NCBI RefSeq assembly: GCF_965363235.1
Contig: NC_134845.1
Coordinates: forward strand, 21,268,524-21,332,523
Direction: 5' to 3'
DNA from: Mytilus galloprovincialis
Taxonomy: Eukaryota; Mollusca; Bivalvia; Mytilida; Mytilidae
DNA length: 64,000 bases
The translations under genes and the position numbers were made by a program. The first letter of the stretch is position 1. The number at the start of each line of letters is the position of its first letter. The notes below the pieces were generated by a model. The model was not told the DNA's origin. It was given only the letters and a program-made list of their open reading frames with translations, and did no database searches. Below, one piece after another: positions 46,768 through 59,205 of this stretch.

Positions 46768-49700
46768 TTATCCAACAATTGGGTAGTACGGCTTCCATTC
46801 CTCTGAGGTATACTGTGGGCTCCAGTTACCAGGTAGCAGTCCTTTAAAGTTGATTGGTTGAAAATAATCCAATTTGTGGCTGAAAGACACAAATACATAA
46901 ACATTATTTTACAATTAAGCATCCTTAAATTACTATGGGTACTTTTAGTAGCAAGATTTTGATTACATTAAATGAATGCCTTATTCTTCAAAATGGAAAA
47001 AATCAAAATGATTAGCCAAGAATCTGTAAGAACTTGATGCATTTTTCTGTTATTTGTCAACACATTGGTAAGGTACGGGAATGATGATCACTTAAGTTTT
47101 TCAATCTGCATACCAATGTTAACACTCCAATAAAATTTGCAAAATATTACTGAGTTCATAGATGTATATGCCACATATGTTTTATTCATACTAAAATATG
47201 TTTAAGATCCAGAAGAAAAAATATAACTCTACCTAGAAAATCATTATGCCTGATAGATGACCAAAACGTTCCAAAAATATCTAACTTTAACAAATGTATA
47301 CCATTTTTTTTAAAATGAACTCAAAATTGTGCCTACCTTAAACACAACTGCAATACTAAATGCATAAAAGTAATAGAAAATTATTATATCTGTCTAAGAA
47401 AACCAAATGCATAGGATTAACTGGGAAAATAGAATCTTATTTAGACTTACAAGTCAGGATCTGTATATTTCCCTGTTGGTACAGGATACAGTGATTCGTA
47501 TGTTCTATTGGTCCCTGATCCATGGATTGCATAAGCATTAAATTTAGTGACTTTTGGAGGGAAATAACTGCCAGGTATTGTAGCTTTCCCTGTCCATCTA
47601 TCATTTTTAATGGTAGCTGTGTATGTCAGTGGAAGTTGTTGCTGGAAAATATTGTAAAGCATTTTTGAACATGTATATTTAATTTTAAAACAAAGTAATT
47701 GCAAGTTGTTTTAGAACAAAATTATAAAAAAACAAGAATGTGTTCATAGGACATGGAGCCCCAATTCACACTATCATTTTCTATGTTCAGTGAAAGTGAA
47801 ATTGGGGTCAAAAGTCTAATTTGACATAAATTAGGAAGATTTTATCATAGGGAACAAGTGTACTAAGTTTCAGTTGATTAGACTTCAACTTTATCAAAAA
47901 CTACCTTGACCAAAAACTTAAACCTGAGGCGGGACAGACAGAGAGATGGACAGACGGAGAGATGGACAGATGGACGGACAGAGGTACGGTACGACTGATG
48001 GACAGATGTACGAACGTACCAACAAACGAACGGACGCACAGACCAGAAAACATAATGCCCATAAATAGGGCATAAAACATACAAGACTATCAAAAGCCAG
48101 ATGTTCCAGACTTGGGACAGGCACAAAAATGCAGCGGCTTCAACACGTTTTGTGAGATCTCAACCCTCCCCTATAACTCTAGCCAATGTAGAATAAAGAA
48201 ACACAGTAAAACTCAGTTTAAAAGAACTCAGTGTCTGACTTCAGAATAGGTAACAAAAGAAACTAAGCAAAATGACCATGATACATAAATTAACAAAGGA
48301 CTATTAGCAGTTACTGACATGCCAGCTCAAGACCTCAATTAAAGTGATGCCCCTAGGTGGGCAATTTTAAGCTTATTTTGAACTTGTAGACTTTGTAAAG
48401 TTATCAATTAAATATCAGGTTCTGTGTCAGTTTTATCAATACAAGGTACATCTTGCAACAAAAATATCATAAGTTGGCACCATATCAAATCATCTCTTTA
48501 TTATACAACAAATCAAACAATCAGGAGGTCTATAAAAGTCAAACGTACATTAAGCTTAATCGCAACGTTCAAATCAACCTATAACTGATAATTAAACAAC
48601 AGTAAACAATAATTAGCTCAATATCAAGTGAATGTTTAACATTTTTTTACAGTGAAATGGTGTAACTATGTTGATTGATTGATTTTAATGTCACTTAAAG
48701 CACTAATGGCTATTTCCTGGCAGCAAGTGTTTATTGGTGGAGGAATAAATAAAACATAAACTTTACAGCAATTGCTTGAAAAGATAAATTTAAGTAACTT
48801 GTTTCATAATATTTTTTTTTAAGTACTTTTATGGCCAGAGGACAGAACAATGCTTGAACTTCTTGTGATATCATGTCCTTTACACTTACTTTAAAACTAT
48901 TCCTAGCTCCATGCAGCAACAAAAGTAGGTGTTGTCCATGCCTTTAAAAGATACAGAAATAAAAATGATTGCAAATAAACTCATCATAGATACCAGGACT
49001 AAATTTTGTATATACGCCAGATGCACGTTTCGTTTACAAAAGACTCATCAGTGACGCTCGAATCCAAAACAGTTAAAAAGGCCAAATAAAGTATGAAGTT
49101 GAAGAGCATTAAGGACCAAAATTCATAAAAGTTATGCCAATTACAGCTAAGGTAATCTATGCCTGAGGTAGAAAAGCCTTAGTTTTTAAAAATTGAAATT
49201 TTGAAAAGTGCGGACTACTGGGCTAGTGACCCCTTCGGGGGAAATAAATCTCCACCAGCAGTGGCATCGACCCAGTGGTTGTAAATAAACTCATCATAGA
49301 TACCAGGACTAAATTTTGAATATATACGCCAGAAGCGCAAACAAATACACACCTCAATAAAATACTTCAGGTGCCTGTCCCAAGTCAGAATCTGTCATAT
49401 TGTATAGTGTCACCTGTCTGAAGGCTAAGAATGTATGAAGTACTCCATGTGTGTTTTGGTTATTTTATTCACATGAACATGTTTATCATTTCCTGTGAAA
49501 TGTGAATTTTGACAAAATAAAGATTATTTTCGTATACTGGTCTTCAAATTCATCTATAGATTATATAATTATCATTTGATTATTTGATTCTAAATGTTTT
49601 CTTTCAAATAGACTCATGGTGACATTACAATAATAAGACTTCCTGATTATATGATCTCACATTGTAAAGGTCCATATACCATAAAAGGCAGAATGATATG

Positions 49701-52700
49701 TTCCAATATGGCAATGTGTATGGAACTGTTATGAATCGGAGAGATATTTGGGTAAAAAGTATCATAAATAACTAAAAAATTCAATTGCTGCATAATAAAC
49801 TTGCATTACTATACCAAGCACGTATATAAAGTCAAAATCAATTTGCAAACTTACGGACTCAGTTCAACTTCTAAGTAATCATTCTGATCATTCATAAAAA
49901 ATGCCTCTGCAACTAAACAAAAAAGAAAATATTCAAGTATGGACAATTTGATATAAATAGAACTAATAATGGAATAAAAGAAAGGATATTTTGATTCATT
50001 TTACTAAATCAAAGTTAGCCTTGATATGTTCGACAATAAGTCACTAGTGAAGTTGTCTTTGCCTATTTTTCCTTTGTAAAATATTTGTTGTTACAGATTT
50101 TATCATTTTTTTAGATCTCATTTTTAATATAATGAAAATACTAAGCATATAAATTTACAAAATATTTTAACATCTTAATTCATACTGTTTTACTAAAGCA
50201 AAAACATTTTGATGAAAAATTTTCTTATTCAATGACACAAGATTAATAATTTTCTACAAAAAAGTACATCAAATCGTAGCTATACCATCTGCTATTCTCA
50301 AACCATCAGACAGTAGAACCCGCAAAAACCATAATTATACTTTTAGGCACATTTCAACCAAAAAAGATACATATAAATATTCATTTTTTCTATATACCAT
50401 AACACAGTGGAACTTATTGACAATGCAAACAGTCGCTGTCGACACTTTCAGAGAACAACTCACACTGGTCAGCTGTTCTCCACAAATCCTTCTAACTCAT
50501 AATTAGCCTATGTACATAGTTTTAATCACAATTTTAAAAAATCAAGTTACGCACCTCAAATTTATTTCCAAATATTTTTGTTTTTGTAAATATATATATA
50601 GGCCACACTGCCCAAACAGTAAATAATCTTCAGATCATTGAAGGACTACTGAAAACTTAAAGAAGAAGAGTGTTAAATAGTTTGGAAATACAAGCAAACC
50701 TTATGTGGCTGCAAAAATTGATTACATGCAACAAATCAACACATCAAGCTCCAACTTGACCAATTTACCTTCGTAGAATCTAAGAAAGCTTTGACAAATT
50801 CCTACCAACGGTAGGAAATGGATGGAATGACTGAATTTAGCAGTTACTTGATATGCATTCAAGGAAGCAGGTTAAAATATAAGTATATGTTGTTAAACTT
50901 TATAAATTTGGATAATATATCATTTTAAAATACAAAATTACAACTCATTGCACATTGAATAATTTTGTAGTGGTCAAGTACATGGCATACCTTCATAATC
51001 CCAAAGTCCAGAAAATGGTTGACCAGGGGTACCACCAGGGTTGGCTGGATCATTAAAGAAAGGTGCTTCAACGGACATTATCACATTATTGTGTTGGTCC
51101 CGATCTAATGATATCATGACTGGGTCATGGTCTATTGGCTTACCATCCCAGATAGTACTGATAGTATATGTCATCTAGGATAATAATTGTAAAGATAATT
51201 TATTTAGCAATGCCAAATAAAATTTATAAAGGTAACCATATGAGATAGTTTTCTAGATATTATTTAATATTTGTATAACATATAACTACTTAGAAATCAT
51301 CATTTTACTTTTTGTGGTGTTGATACATTCTTGTGACACACAGTTTATAATTCTTTTATGGTGTCTTTGTGTTAACTCGTAAATTCATGATAAGTTTCCA
51401 TTGTTATTCTAGAGTTTACATGTTGTAATGTACTACTATATTATTTGTTAAAGTTTTCCCCTGTACTGAGTGTTCTTGCTCTGCTTATTTGTACAATTTT
51501 CCTGTCATGTAATATTGTCATTTTAGCTGTAATTTTTTCATTGCCATTTAAGCAGGAGGTTTGACAAGCCATAATGCCAGATACAACCCACCAATGTTTT
51601 AGTGAAATGTCATGCACCAAGTCAGGAATATGGCAGATGTAACAAATAGTCAGTTTCTATGTATGTTAATATTTGTTTTTGTAGCAGTTCAGTGTTTCTT
51701 TTGTACAGTTGTTTTCCACTTATAGTTGATGTGTTTACCTTAGTTTTGGTATGTGATGGTAACAGTGACCTGAATTTGTTTTCACTTAATCAATTTATGA
51801 CTATCGCAGACCTGCCAACTATCCCGATTTTGGCGTTATTATCCTAATTTTCATGCTTCAACCCGAATCCCTATATCGGGTTCCTAAAACAAGCAAAAAA
51901 CCTGATTTTCACAAATGTGACAAAAGCAGAAGTCCTCTTCGCCTACTCTATAGCAGAACACAACATACCATTCTCTTATGCAGACCATTTCACCAAACTA
52001 CTAGTATGCAAAGTGATGTTTCCAGATAGCAAGATCGCAACCAAATTTGCTTGTGGCAGAACCAAGGCTACTTGATCAGATCGTCAAAAGATCCCTAGCT
52101 CCTGCACTTCAGCAAGATGTTATCACCAACCTAAGAAACCAACCATTCTCACTTGCAATAGATGAAAGCAACTACAGAAACACTGACAAATGCCTGGCCA
52201 TTTAGTTAGATACTTCACTTCAGACAGTGCTAAGACCAGATTCTTAACTATGCCAATCTGCAACATAGGAACTTCACAGAACATCTTCGACCAACTACAC
52301 CATACCTTGGACTAATGTACTCAGCTTCATAGACAACTGCAATGTGAAGATGGGAAAGAATAACTCAGTGATGACCCGCATCAAAGAACTGTCAACAGAC
52401 AAGTTTGACTTCCACCATAGTTCCAAGGGAAAAGAACAGTACAAAGAGTTCCTAGACTTCTGTGACGTAGAACCAAGCAAGTTTCTCAAACATGCAACTA
52501 CAAGATGGCTCAGCTTAGAAACCTGTGTTGACTGCACTCTTCACCACTAGCCAGCTCTCACCAGTTACTTCAACTCCCACTGTGAGGTAGAGAAACCCGG
52601 ACGTATTCAGAGAGTAGCAACTCAACTCAGTGACCATGAGATCTACCTGTACTTCTACTTCCTCAGCTTCATCTTGGAACAACTCAACAACTTCAACACC

Positions 52701-55700
52701 ATCTTACAAGCTACAGAGGCACGTATTGGTTACCTGGCAGCAGAAATGAAAACTCTTCTGCGTACCTTCCTGGGAAAATTCGTCAAGGCAAAACTCATCC
52801 AGACTACTCAAGATCTTACAACCATAGATTACAGCATTCCTGACAACCAACTACCCAACAGTATTCTCAGCATTGAACCCAATGCAAGAGGCTACCTGTA
52901 TGACCACTCAGATGACATATCTCCAGCAGTACTTCAGAGACTTTTTAAGTATTTATAACATTTTTACTACAAATTATTTGGGGTGTATGTCAATGAGATA
53001 CAAAGTCAAGTACTTGCCACTAGACATTCAGTTATTATACAAAACAATGAGACAACTTTTTTTTTAACTTTATTAGCAGTTGTGATATGTGTCAACGAAG
53101 TAAAATATTAATGAGTTAACTTTTCTGAACATGCATGAAGTATTTGCCACTGGACAAAACAATCTAATAGATAAAATATGATTTGCATTCTTGTGCTTAA
53201 GTGTGTTGTTATAGTTTTAGATGTTTATTATTTTATTTATTTTTCAATAGTATTGAACATCAGTATACTACTGTTGCCTTTATTTGTATATAATTATTAA
53301 AATATAGTTTGGGCCAGGTGAGCTGAAAGTGCAGAATATCAGTCAATTACAAATAATATGAAATCTTAGTGTAAATATTTTTATTTTATTTTTATTTCAA
53401 TATGCAATGTACAATTTTTAAGGGGAAAATTACTGTGTTGTGAATAGCTAGATTGACACACTGGTGATTCATTTTATTTGTTGAATATCAATTTAGTGGT
53501 TTTTGTTGGTAAAGTTAAACACAAAATATGACTATTAAACGAAGTACAAAATTTCTTTAAGCTTGTATGCAGACTGACTTTTTGACTTACATTTGGGTAG
53601 TACTGCTTCCATTCATCTGAGGTATACTGTGGGCTCCAGTTTCTAGCTAACAGGTCTTTAAAGTTGATTGGTTGAAAATAGTCCAATTTATGGCTGAAAG
53701 ACAAATATCAAGAAACAGTATCTTATAATTTAGATAGCTTATAGTTTGTATGAATGTCTTGAAAAAACATTAAAACCTAAAACCCTTATTTTAAAGACCT
53801 TGAATAAATTTATTAATTACACTGGAAAGCAAAACAGGATTTGCCAAGTATTTCTAAGAACTCTTACCATATGATGTATTCTATACTGTTACATCTTTGT
53901 TTGTTACCTGAATACTGATGACTTCTGATTAAATTGCATAACTACCAGTCATGCAGGTAAATGGTCAGAGCCATACTTAACTTATTTTTCAAAGAAGTTG
54001 TTCTTCATCTTCAAATCCACCATTTTCTACATACGAAAATAACTGTACCAAGTTAGGAATATGACAGTTGTTGTCCAATTGTTTGATGTTTTTGAGCTTT
54101 GTATTTTGCCATTTGATTAGGGACTTTCCATATTGAATTTTTCTTGGAGTTCAGTATTTTTTGTGATTTCACTTTTTATCACATGCAGTTACTTGATTTT
54201 ATTATTGAAAGTTTGCTGCACTTACCTTTGCATTTTGTCAGTGTCAGACATATTAAGATAACTGATTGTGCAAATGTTAATAAATATTGTAAATAAATGT
54301 AACAATGTTTATCGCTATTTTACGAAATTTCCTTTAATCTTACTGACTGATAATTTCCTTTAATCTTACTAACTGATAATTTCCTTTAATCTTACTGACT
54401 GATAATTTCCTTTAATCTTACTGACTGATAATTTCCTTTAATCTTACTGACTGATAATTTCCTTTAATCTTACTGACTGATAATTTCCTTTCTCAGCACA
54501 GTAGAGTGATGTAAACAATTATCACTAGAAATTATAGAAGCAAATGTGCCGTTGTCAATGAAATTAACAACGTCTTCATAGGTAAAATAGTGATAAACAG
54601 ATTATCATTGGACATCTCAACTGGACTGCTTTTCTCACTTTCTGATGTATCGGCTCAAGCAAGAAAAATCAATCCGTTGAGATGACCAACAATAATGAAA
54701 TTAAATGTGCCTAATAGTAATATCACTGAGTTATTATTGATGTTTACCCAACTGCCTTTACATCTGTACTTCAGGGTTGACATGAACTATCATTGATATG
54801 GTCATAATAATAAGTTAACTGTTAAAGAAAAGATTACCTTAGCTGTATTTGGTAAAACCTTTCTGAATTATGTTCTTCAACTTTATACCTATTTGGCGTT
54901 TTTTACTTTTTTTACTTGAGCATCCCTGATGAGTCTTTCGAACAAAACATGCATCTGGGGTATTAAATTTAATCCTGGTATCTTAGCGAAGAGTTCATTT
55001 TTCCATAATGAAATATGTTTTAGATTCTTAAAACATAAAATGTAATTAAAATTTTTACTAAAATATAACTGTCAATACAAAATGCAGAAGAGTAATCAGG
55101 GAAAAAAAACTTACAAGTCAGGATCTGTATATTTCCCTGTTGGTACAGGATACAGTGATTCGTAAGTTCTATTGGTTCCTGATCCATGGATTGCATAAGC
55201 ATTAAATTTAGTGACTTTTGGAGGGAAATAGCTGCTGGGTATGGTGGCTACCCCAGTCCATCTATTGTTTTTAATAGTAGCTTTGTAATTCAGTGGAAGT
55301 TGTTGCTGAAAAATATTTCCATCAAATTAAGATAGGTAGTATCTATATAAGGAGTTGGTTGCCATATTTACTTACTAAAATCTATAAATGTTGGATAAAT
55401 GCAACATTATCTAAAATAAAATAGCACATACCTCAAAAATTTACATTTTAATGAGATATTATCTTATTTTGATGTGTACAATTAATAAAATAACCTTTCT
55501 GTTTAAAGAATTCATTCAAATGACGTTGTGTTTTTGTAAGACGTAAGTTCGCTAATTAAATCATTCATTAAATTTCTTGGAATTTTATTTAAATAATAAG
55601 TTTATACATTTTCAAAGCTTTCACACATTATTTCTTTTTTTGCTTTATATGCATAAATAGAAGAGAAACATCTGTAACATATTTGTTTTTTAATCTCATT

Positions 55701-58402
55701 TGCTGAAAAACTGGGATCCCTGCATGCATGTATATTGCGCATGAATAGATCATAGTGAAGGTTTATGAAAGTAGTTTCAGAAACATATCGAGAGTCACTG
55801 ATGAGTCTTTTGTAGACAAAACGCGCGTCTGGCGTAAATATAAAATTTTGATCATGGCATATATCTATGATGAGTTTATTATCAAAGTGTAAACGAAGAG
55901 AAAAAAATTCAAATTGACCAATCAAATTCAAGTATTTATAGATATGCAAATTAAATCATATAAGATTATTGACATATAGCTTTAAACAAATGAAATTTAA
56001 ATCAGATAACAGAAACAGGCTTCATCATATCTTTTGGTACTTTCATGAACTGAAGAATGATTTATTCTTAAACAGAAGTTTTTAATTGATATTGCACTTT
56101 TTACACTTACTTTAAAACTATTCCTAGCTCCGTGCAGCAACAAAAGCAGGTGTTGTCCATGCCTTTAAATGATACAGATATAAAAACTATAGCTGAAATT
56201 TTAGAAATGTACCAGTTCATATTGAATATTACTATTTTTTGTTAAAAGCATATCTATATATCTATTTAATGCAGTCTCTGTTGTAAATACCTAACCTATG
56301 CTGTTTTCGAAATTAAGAATTGTACAAGCATTTTCAATGTGAAAATTGTATAAATTTAATACAAAGATTTTAATAGTTTTATCAGAGTAGATTGATATGA
56401 TCCATTTTACATCATAATGATACTGATGAAGTATATCTGTTATCCCACATATTTATAGAAACTTAAATTTCCTTTTTTCATCAATTTTGGTGTTGTTTTT
56501 TCTAACTGTCTAATCAATTGGATTCTAAACATATTCATTAAAATAGACTCATGATGTACACAACATTGGAAAATTGTTTGACAATCAACAAATGACTCTC
56601 ATTATGCTATTTAGATTATAAGTCTTCCTGAGTATTATGACCTGATTGTATTGGTCAATATAACCATAAAAGTTTGCTTAAAATATACTAATATAGAAAA
56701 AAATAAGGGATTGTTTTGAGCCAAAAGACTTACGGACTCAGTTCGACTTCCAAGTAATCATTCTGGTCATTGAGAAAAAATGCCTCTGCAACTGAACAAA
56801 AAAGAAAATCAGTAAGTAATGACCATTTAATATAAATAGAACTAATATTGTAAAAAAAAAGAAGGATATTTTGAATTTAATAGATTAAGATTAAGTCTAA
56901 GTCACATAAAATGATAACAACAAAATTGTAAAAAATTGTTATTTCATATTTTTAATCAAGCAAAATCTTTCTCAATAAGAGAAGTCTGAGGAAAATTTTC
57001 CTTGCGCAAAGAGTGTTGTAAAATTTTAAACTATTATAAAAGAACTGTCTCCACAGTGGATGTCAAGTTATGTATTTTTCTTGACATGTGTAACATCATT
57101 TTGTGACTTGAATATTTCATGCAATCTTTACCTAAAACAGATTTATAACATTTATTTCATTATTTATTTGTGTAACATTATTATAACGATAAAAAGAGCA
57201 ATAAAAAATTGTACTAATTTAAAAGTGGACATGGACTCAACTCAAAGTAAAACCAGATGCTCCGCAGGGTGCAGCTTTATACGACCACAGAGGTCTTAAC
57301 CCTGAACAGTTAGGGCAAGAATGGACACAACATTCAAGCTTGATACAGCTCTGAATTTGGGTTGTGATTAAATAGTTGACTCAGCAAAGGTTTTTGACAC
57401 TGAATGAATGTAGTCTAATGAACATAAATTTTTTTTTTGCTTTTGAGCAATACACTTATTTATAATGCTGTTGAATATTAATCCCCTCAAATTTAATTTC
57501 TGAAATCTGAAATGAGAAAATTTTACGACCCCCCCCCTCCCCACAAATTCTTATTTTAAAGTGTTTCCCCCTTTTTTGCCTTTAATTACTAAATGATTTG
57601 AGCCATAACCCCTATAACCATCCATTTGTAGTATGGAAATTTGTGGTATAATTTCAGAGAGATTTATACACTTAAACACAAGTTTAATTGACTGAAAACT
57701 ACAAAAATGCTTATTTGGGCCCCTGTTTTGGCCCCTCATTCCTAAACCTTTGAGACCAGCGATGATGATGATAACCCCAAAAATCAATCCCAACCTTCCT
57801 TTTGTGGTTATAAACATTGTGTTAAAATTTCATTGATTTCTATTTACTTATACTAAAGTTATTTTCTGGAAACCATCTGTCTTCGGACGACGCTGACACC
57901 GACGACAACGTGATAACAATATACGACCCAAAATATTTTTAATTTTTGTGGTCGTATAAAAAGTACAACGTATGTTATTGTATGTTATGGTAAAGTTCAA
58001 TTTTAGTATGGTACCAAGAGATATAGTATTTTTTACCCATATGGTTAAAATGGTAATGTACATTTTCCAAAGAGTACGATATAGTAAAAATTATTTTCCA
58101 TATGCTATAAAATGGTTTATGTTCATGTAACAAATTGCAAATTCATGGTTTAAAATTGTCATTTTGGGTACAAAATGGTTATGGTAGCAAATTACTATAT
58201 ACAAAGTACATGGCATACCTTCATAATCCCAAAGTCCAGAAAATGGTTGACCAGGGGTACCACCAGGGTTGGCTGGATTATTAAAGAAAGGAGCATCAAC
58301 AGTCATTATCACATTATTACATCTGTCACGATCTAATGAGATTATGACTGGGTCATGGTCTATTGGCCGACCATCCCATGTAGTACTGATGTTAAATGTC
58401 AT
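46768..58402 (-). CDS. Predicted double-domain UPF0462 (C4orf33-like) protein
   Basis: Two full sets of five exons lie head to tail. First set: 58219-58402, 56734-56791, 56111-56162, 55115-55305, 53591-53693. Second set: 50991-51174, 49855-49912, 48890-48941, 47451-47641, 46768-46879. Exons 1-4 have identical sizes in both sets (184, 58, 52, 191). The first set's exon 5 has no stop where the second set ends (YYPIVG); instead it runs into AAT|GTAAGT, a strong donor. This is in phase with the second set's exon 1, whose acceptor directly precedes ATG. Splicing gives about 394 residues with two UPF0462 domains. Both show ISLDRD, APFFN and PANPGG, HGQHLLLLLHGARNSFK and SYFPPKVTKFNAYAIHG. Otherwise the first set reads on for 37 more codons to a stop at 53474, and the two would be separate genes. 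Molecular function is unknown. Confidence 0.7.
47740..48080 (+). repeat. Dispersed repeat with degenerate GACAGACGGA tract
   Basis: The stretch runs from 'catggagccccaattcacac' to a tract of GACAGA, GACGGA and GGACAGAT words (about 47930-48045), then 'cagaccagaaaacataatgc' and 'cataaatagggcataa'. I know this ending from mussel repeats. It lies in the intron after the second set's exon 3. Confidence 0.6.
48090..48540 (+). repeat. Copy of the 'gacttgggacaggc' repeat
   Basis: Marked by 'ccagacttgggacaggcaca', 'gagatctcaaccctccccta', 'acagtaaaactcagtttaaa' and 'catgccagctcaagacctca'. It is a fuller copy of the family seen in pieces at 35575-36250 and at 13405-13490. Confidence 0.6.
48985..49340 (+). 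repeat. Copies of the 'cataGATACCAGGA' family, partly duplicated
   Basis: The words 'aataaactcatcatagatac' and 'caggactaaattttg' occur twice, at about 48975-49010 and 49285-49320. Between them lie 'agactcatcagtgacgctcg' and 'agttgaagagcattaaggac'. It sits between exons 2 and 3 of the second UPF0462 set. Confidence 0.6.
51545..51800 (+). repeat. Second copy of the repeat at 39960-40240
   Basis: Shares 'ccaagtcaggaatatggcag' and 'gtttctatgtatgttaatat' with the first copy and has the same T-rich internal segment. It lies in the intron joining the two UPF0462 domain sets, next to the hAT fossil. Confidence 0.55.
51800..52958 (+). pseudogene. hAT-type transposase remnant
   Basis: Translated pieces in several frames match hAT-like transposase-derived proteins: an N-terminal part with FSYADHFTKLLVCKVMFPDSK, SLAIDESNYRNTDKCLA, then KHATTRWLSLETC at 52490-52525, EARIGYLAAEMKTLL and VLQRLF. 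The frame is broken several times (including near 52075, 52205 and 52550), and I see no terminal repeats. It lies in the intron between the two UPF0462 domain sets and is antisense to that gene. Confidence 0.65.
52959..53473. other. Intron sequence after the hAT fossil
   Basis: AT-rich, no feature recognised. Confidence 0.4.
54085..54190 (+). repeat. Copy of the 'gccatttgattagggacttt' repeat
   Basis: The words 'gccatttgattagggacttt' and 'gagttcagtattttttgtga' also occur at 18295-18350. It lies between exons 4 and 5 of the first UPF0462 set. Confidence 0.55.
54328..54492 (+). repeat. 26-bp tandem repeat, about 6.3 units
   Basis: The unit TTTCCTTTAATCTTACTGAC followed by TGATAA repeats almost exactly; one unit has AACTGATAA in place of GACTGATAA. 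Near identity of the units indicates a recent array. It lies in an intron. Confidence 0.9.
54915..54990 (-). repeat. Reverse fragment of the 'cataGATACCAGGA' family
   Basis: Reads 'ccctgatgagtctttcgaac' through 'aatcctggtatctt'. A second reverse fragment is at 55790-55880 ('tgatgagtcttttgtagaca', 'cgcgcgtctggcgtaaatat', 'atctatgatgagttta'). Confidence 0.55.
57235..57965. mobile_element. Dispersed element with GTGGTCGTATAAA ends
   Basis: Near the left end is TTTATACGACCAC (about 57275-57287) and at the right end GTGGTCGTATAAA (about 57948-57960), a perfect 13-bp inverted pair. The interior carries C-rich runs and blocks such as 'gcccctgttttggcccctca'. I recall the family from mussels. It lies between exons 1 and 2 of the first UPF0462 set. 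Confidence 0.55.
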
Positions 58403-58454
58403 CTAAAATTATAATATTATTTATGTAAATGGCAAGCAGTTTTACTATCTAATT

Positions 58455-58990
58455 AAACTTCAGGATATCTCATATACTTAAAAGATATCTCATATACTTA
58501 AAAGATATCTCATATACTTAAAAGATATCTCATATACTTTATAAGATACTTAATACTTTATAAGATTAAGATACTTAATACTTTATAAGATTAAGATATA
58601 TTATATACTTTATAAGATATTTTCTAATGTTTATACAAAATCTTCTAAAGTGAATAAGATATCCTCTGGAGTATGTGAGATATCTTATAAAAAAAAATTC
58701 ATTTAAGATATCTTATGTTCTTTATCTCCTATAGTTTATAAGATATCTCGTATAATTTATATCATATCTTGTAAAGAAAATTATATGCGGTTTCTTATAA
58801 ACTACGTAATATATCTTATATACACTATATAAAATATCTCATACACTATATAAAATATCTCATTCCCTATATAAGATTTCTCATTCACTATATAAGATAT
58901 CTCATTCACTATATAAGATTTCTCATACACTATATATGATATATCTCATACACTGTATAAGATATATCATAAACTATATAAAATATCTTG
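58455..58990. repeat. Degenerate AGATATCT-rich tandem array
   Basis: The first part is four near-exact units of about 22 bp (AAGATATCTCATATACTTAA). It then degrades into variants with 'actttataagat' and 'cactatataagatatctcat', repeated more than ten times. The core AGATATCT is itself palindromic. It lies just upstream of the first domain's exon 1. Confidence 0.8.
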
Positions 58991-59009
58991 TAAACTGTAA
59001 TAACATTAA

Positions 59010-59205
59010 CCATGTTAACAGTACCAATTTTCTTGCACCAGATGCGCATTTCGACAATACATGTCTCTTCAGTGATGCTCGTGGCCAATATATTCGAAAT
59101 CCAAAACTTATATAAAAGATGAAGAGCTATAATCCAAAAGGTCCAAAAAGTATAGCCAAATCTGTCAAAGGAATCAGAGCTTTGCAAAAGGTAGATACAT
59201 TCCTT
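59010..59205 (+). repeat. Diverged copy of the 'cataGATACCAGGA' family
   Basis: Marked by 'caccagatgcgcatttcgac', 'atgtctcttcagtgatgctc' and 'agatgaagagctataatcc'. It is more diverged than the copies at 37680 and 48985 and lies beside the AGATATCT array. Confidence 0.5.

Noticed and set aside
47878-48126. Ser/Cys/Val-rich open frames on the minus strand
   Set aside because: They come from the GACAGACGGA-type tract of a dispersed repeat.
54328-54492. Possible CRISPR-like or attachment-site array
   Set aside because: The units are directly adjacent with no spacers; it is a plain minisatellite.
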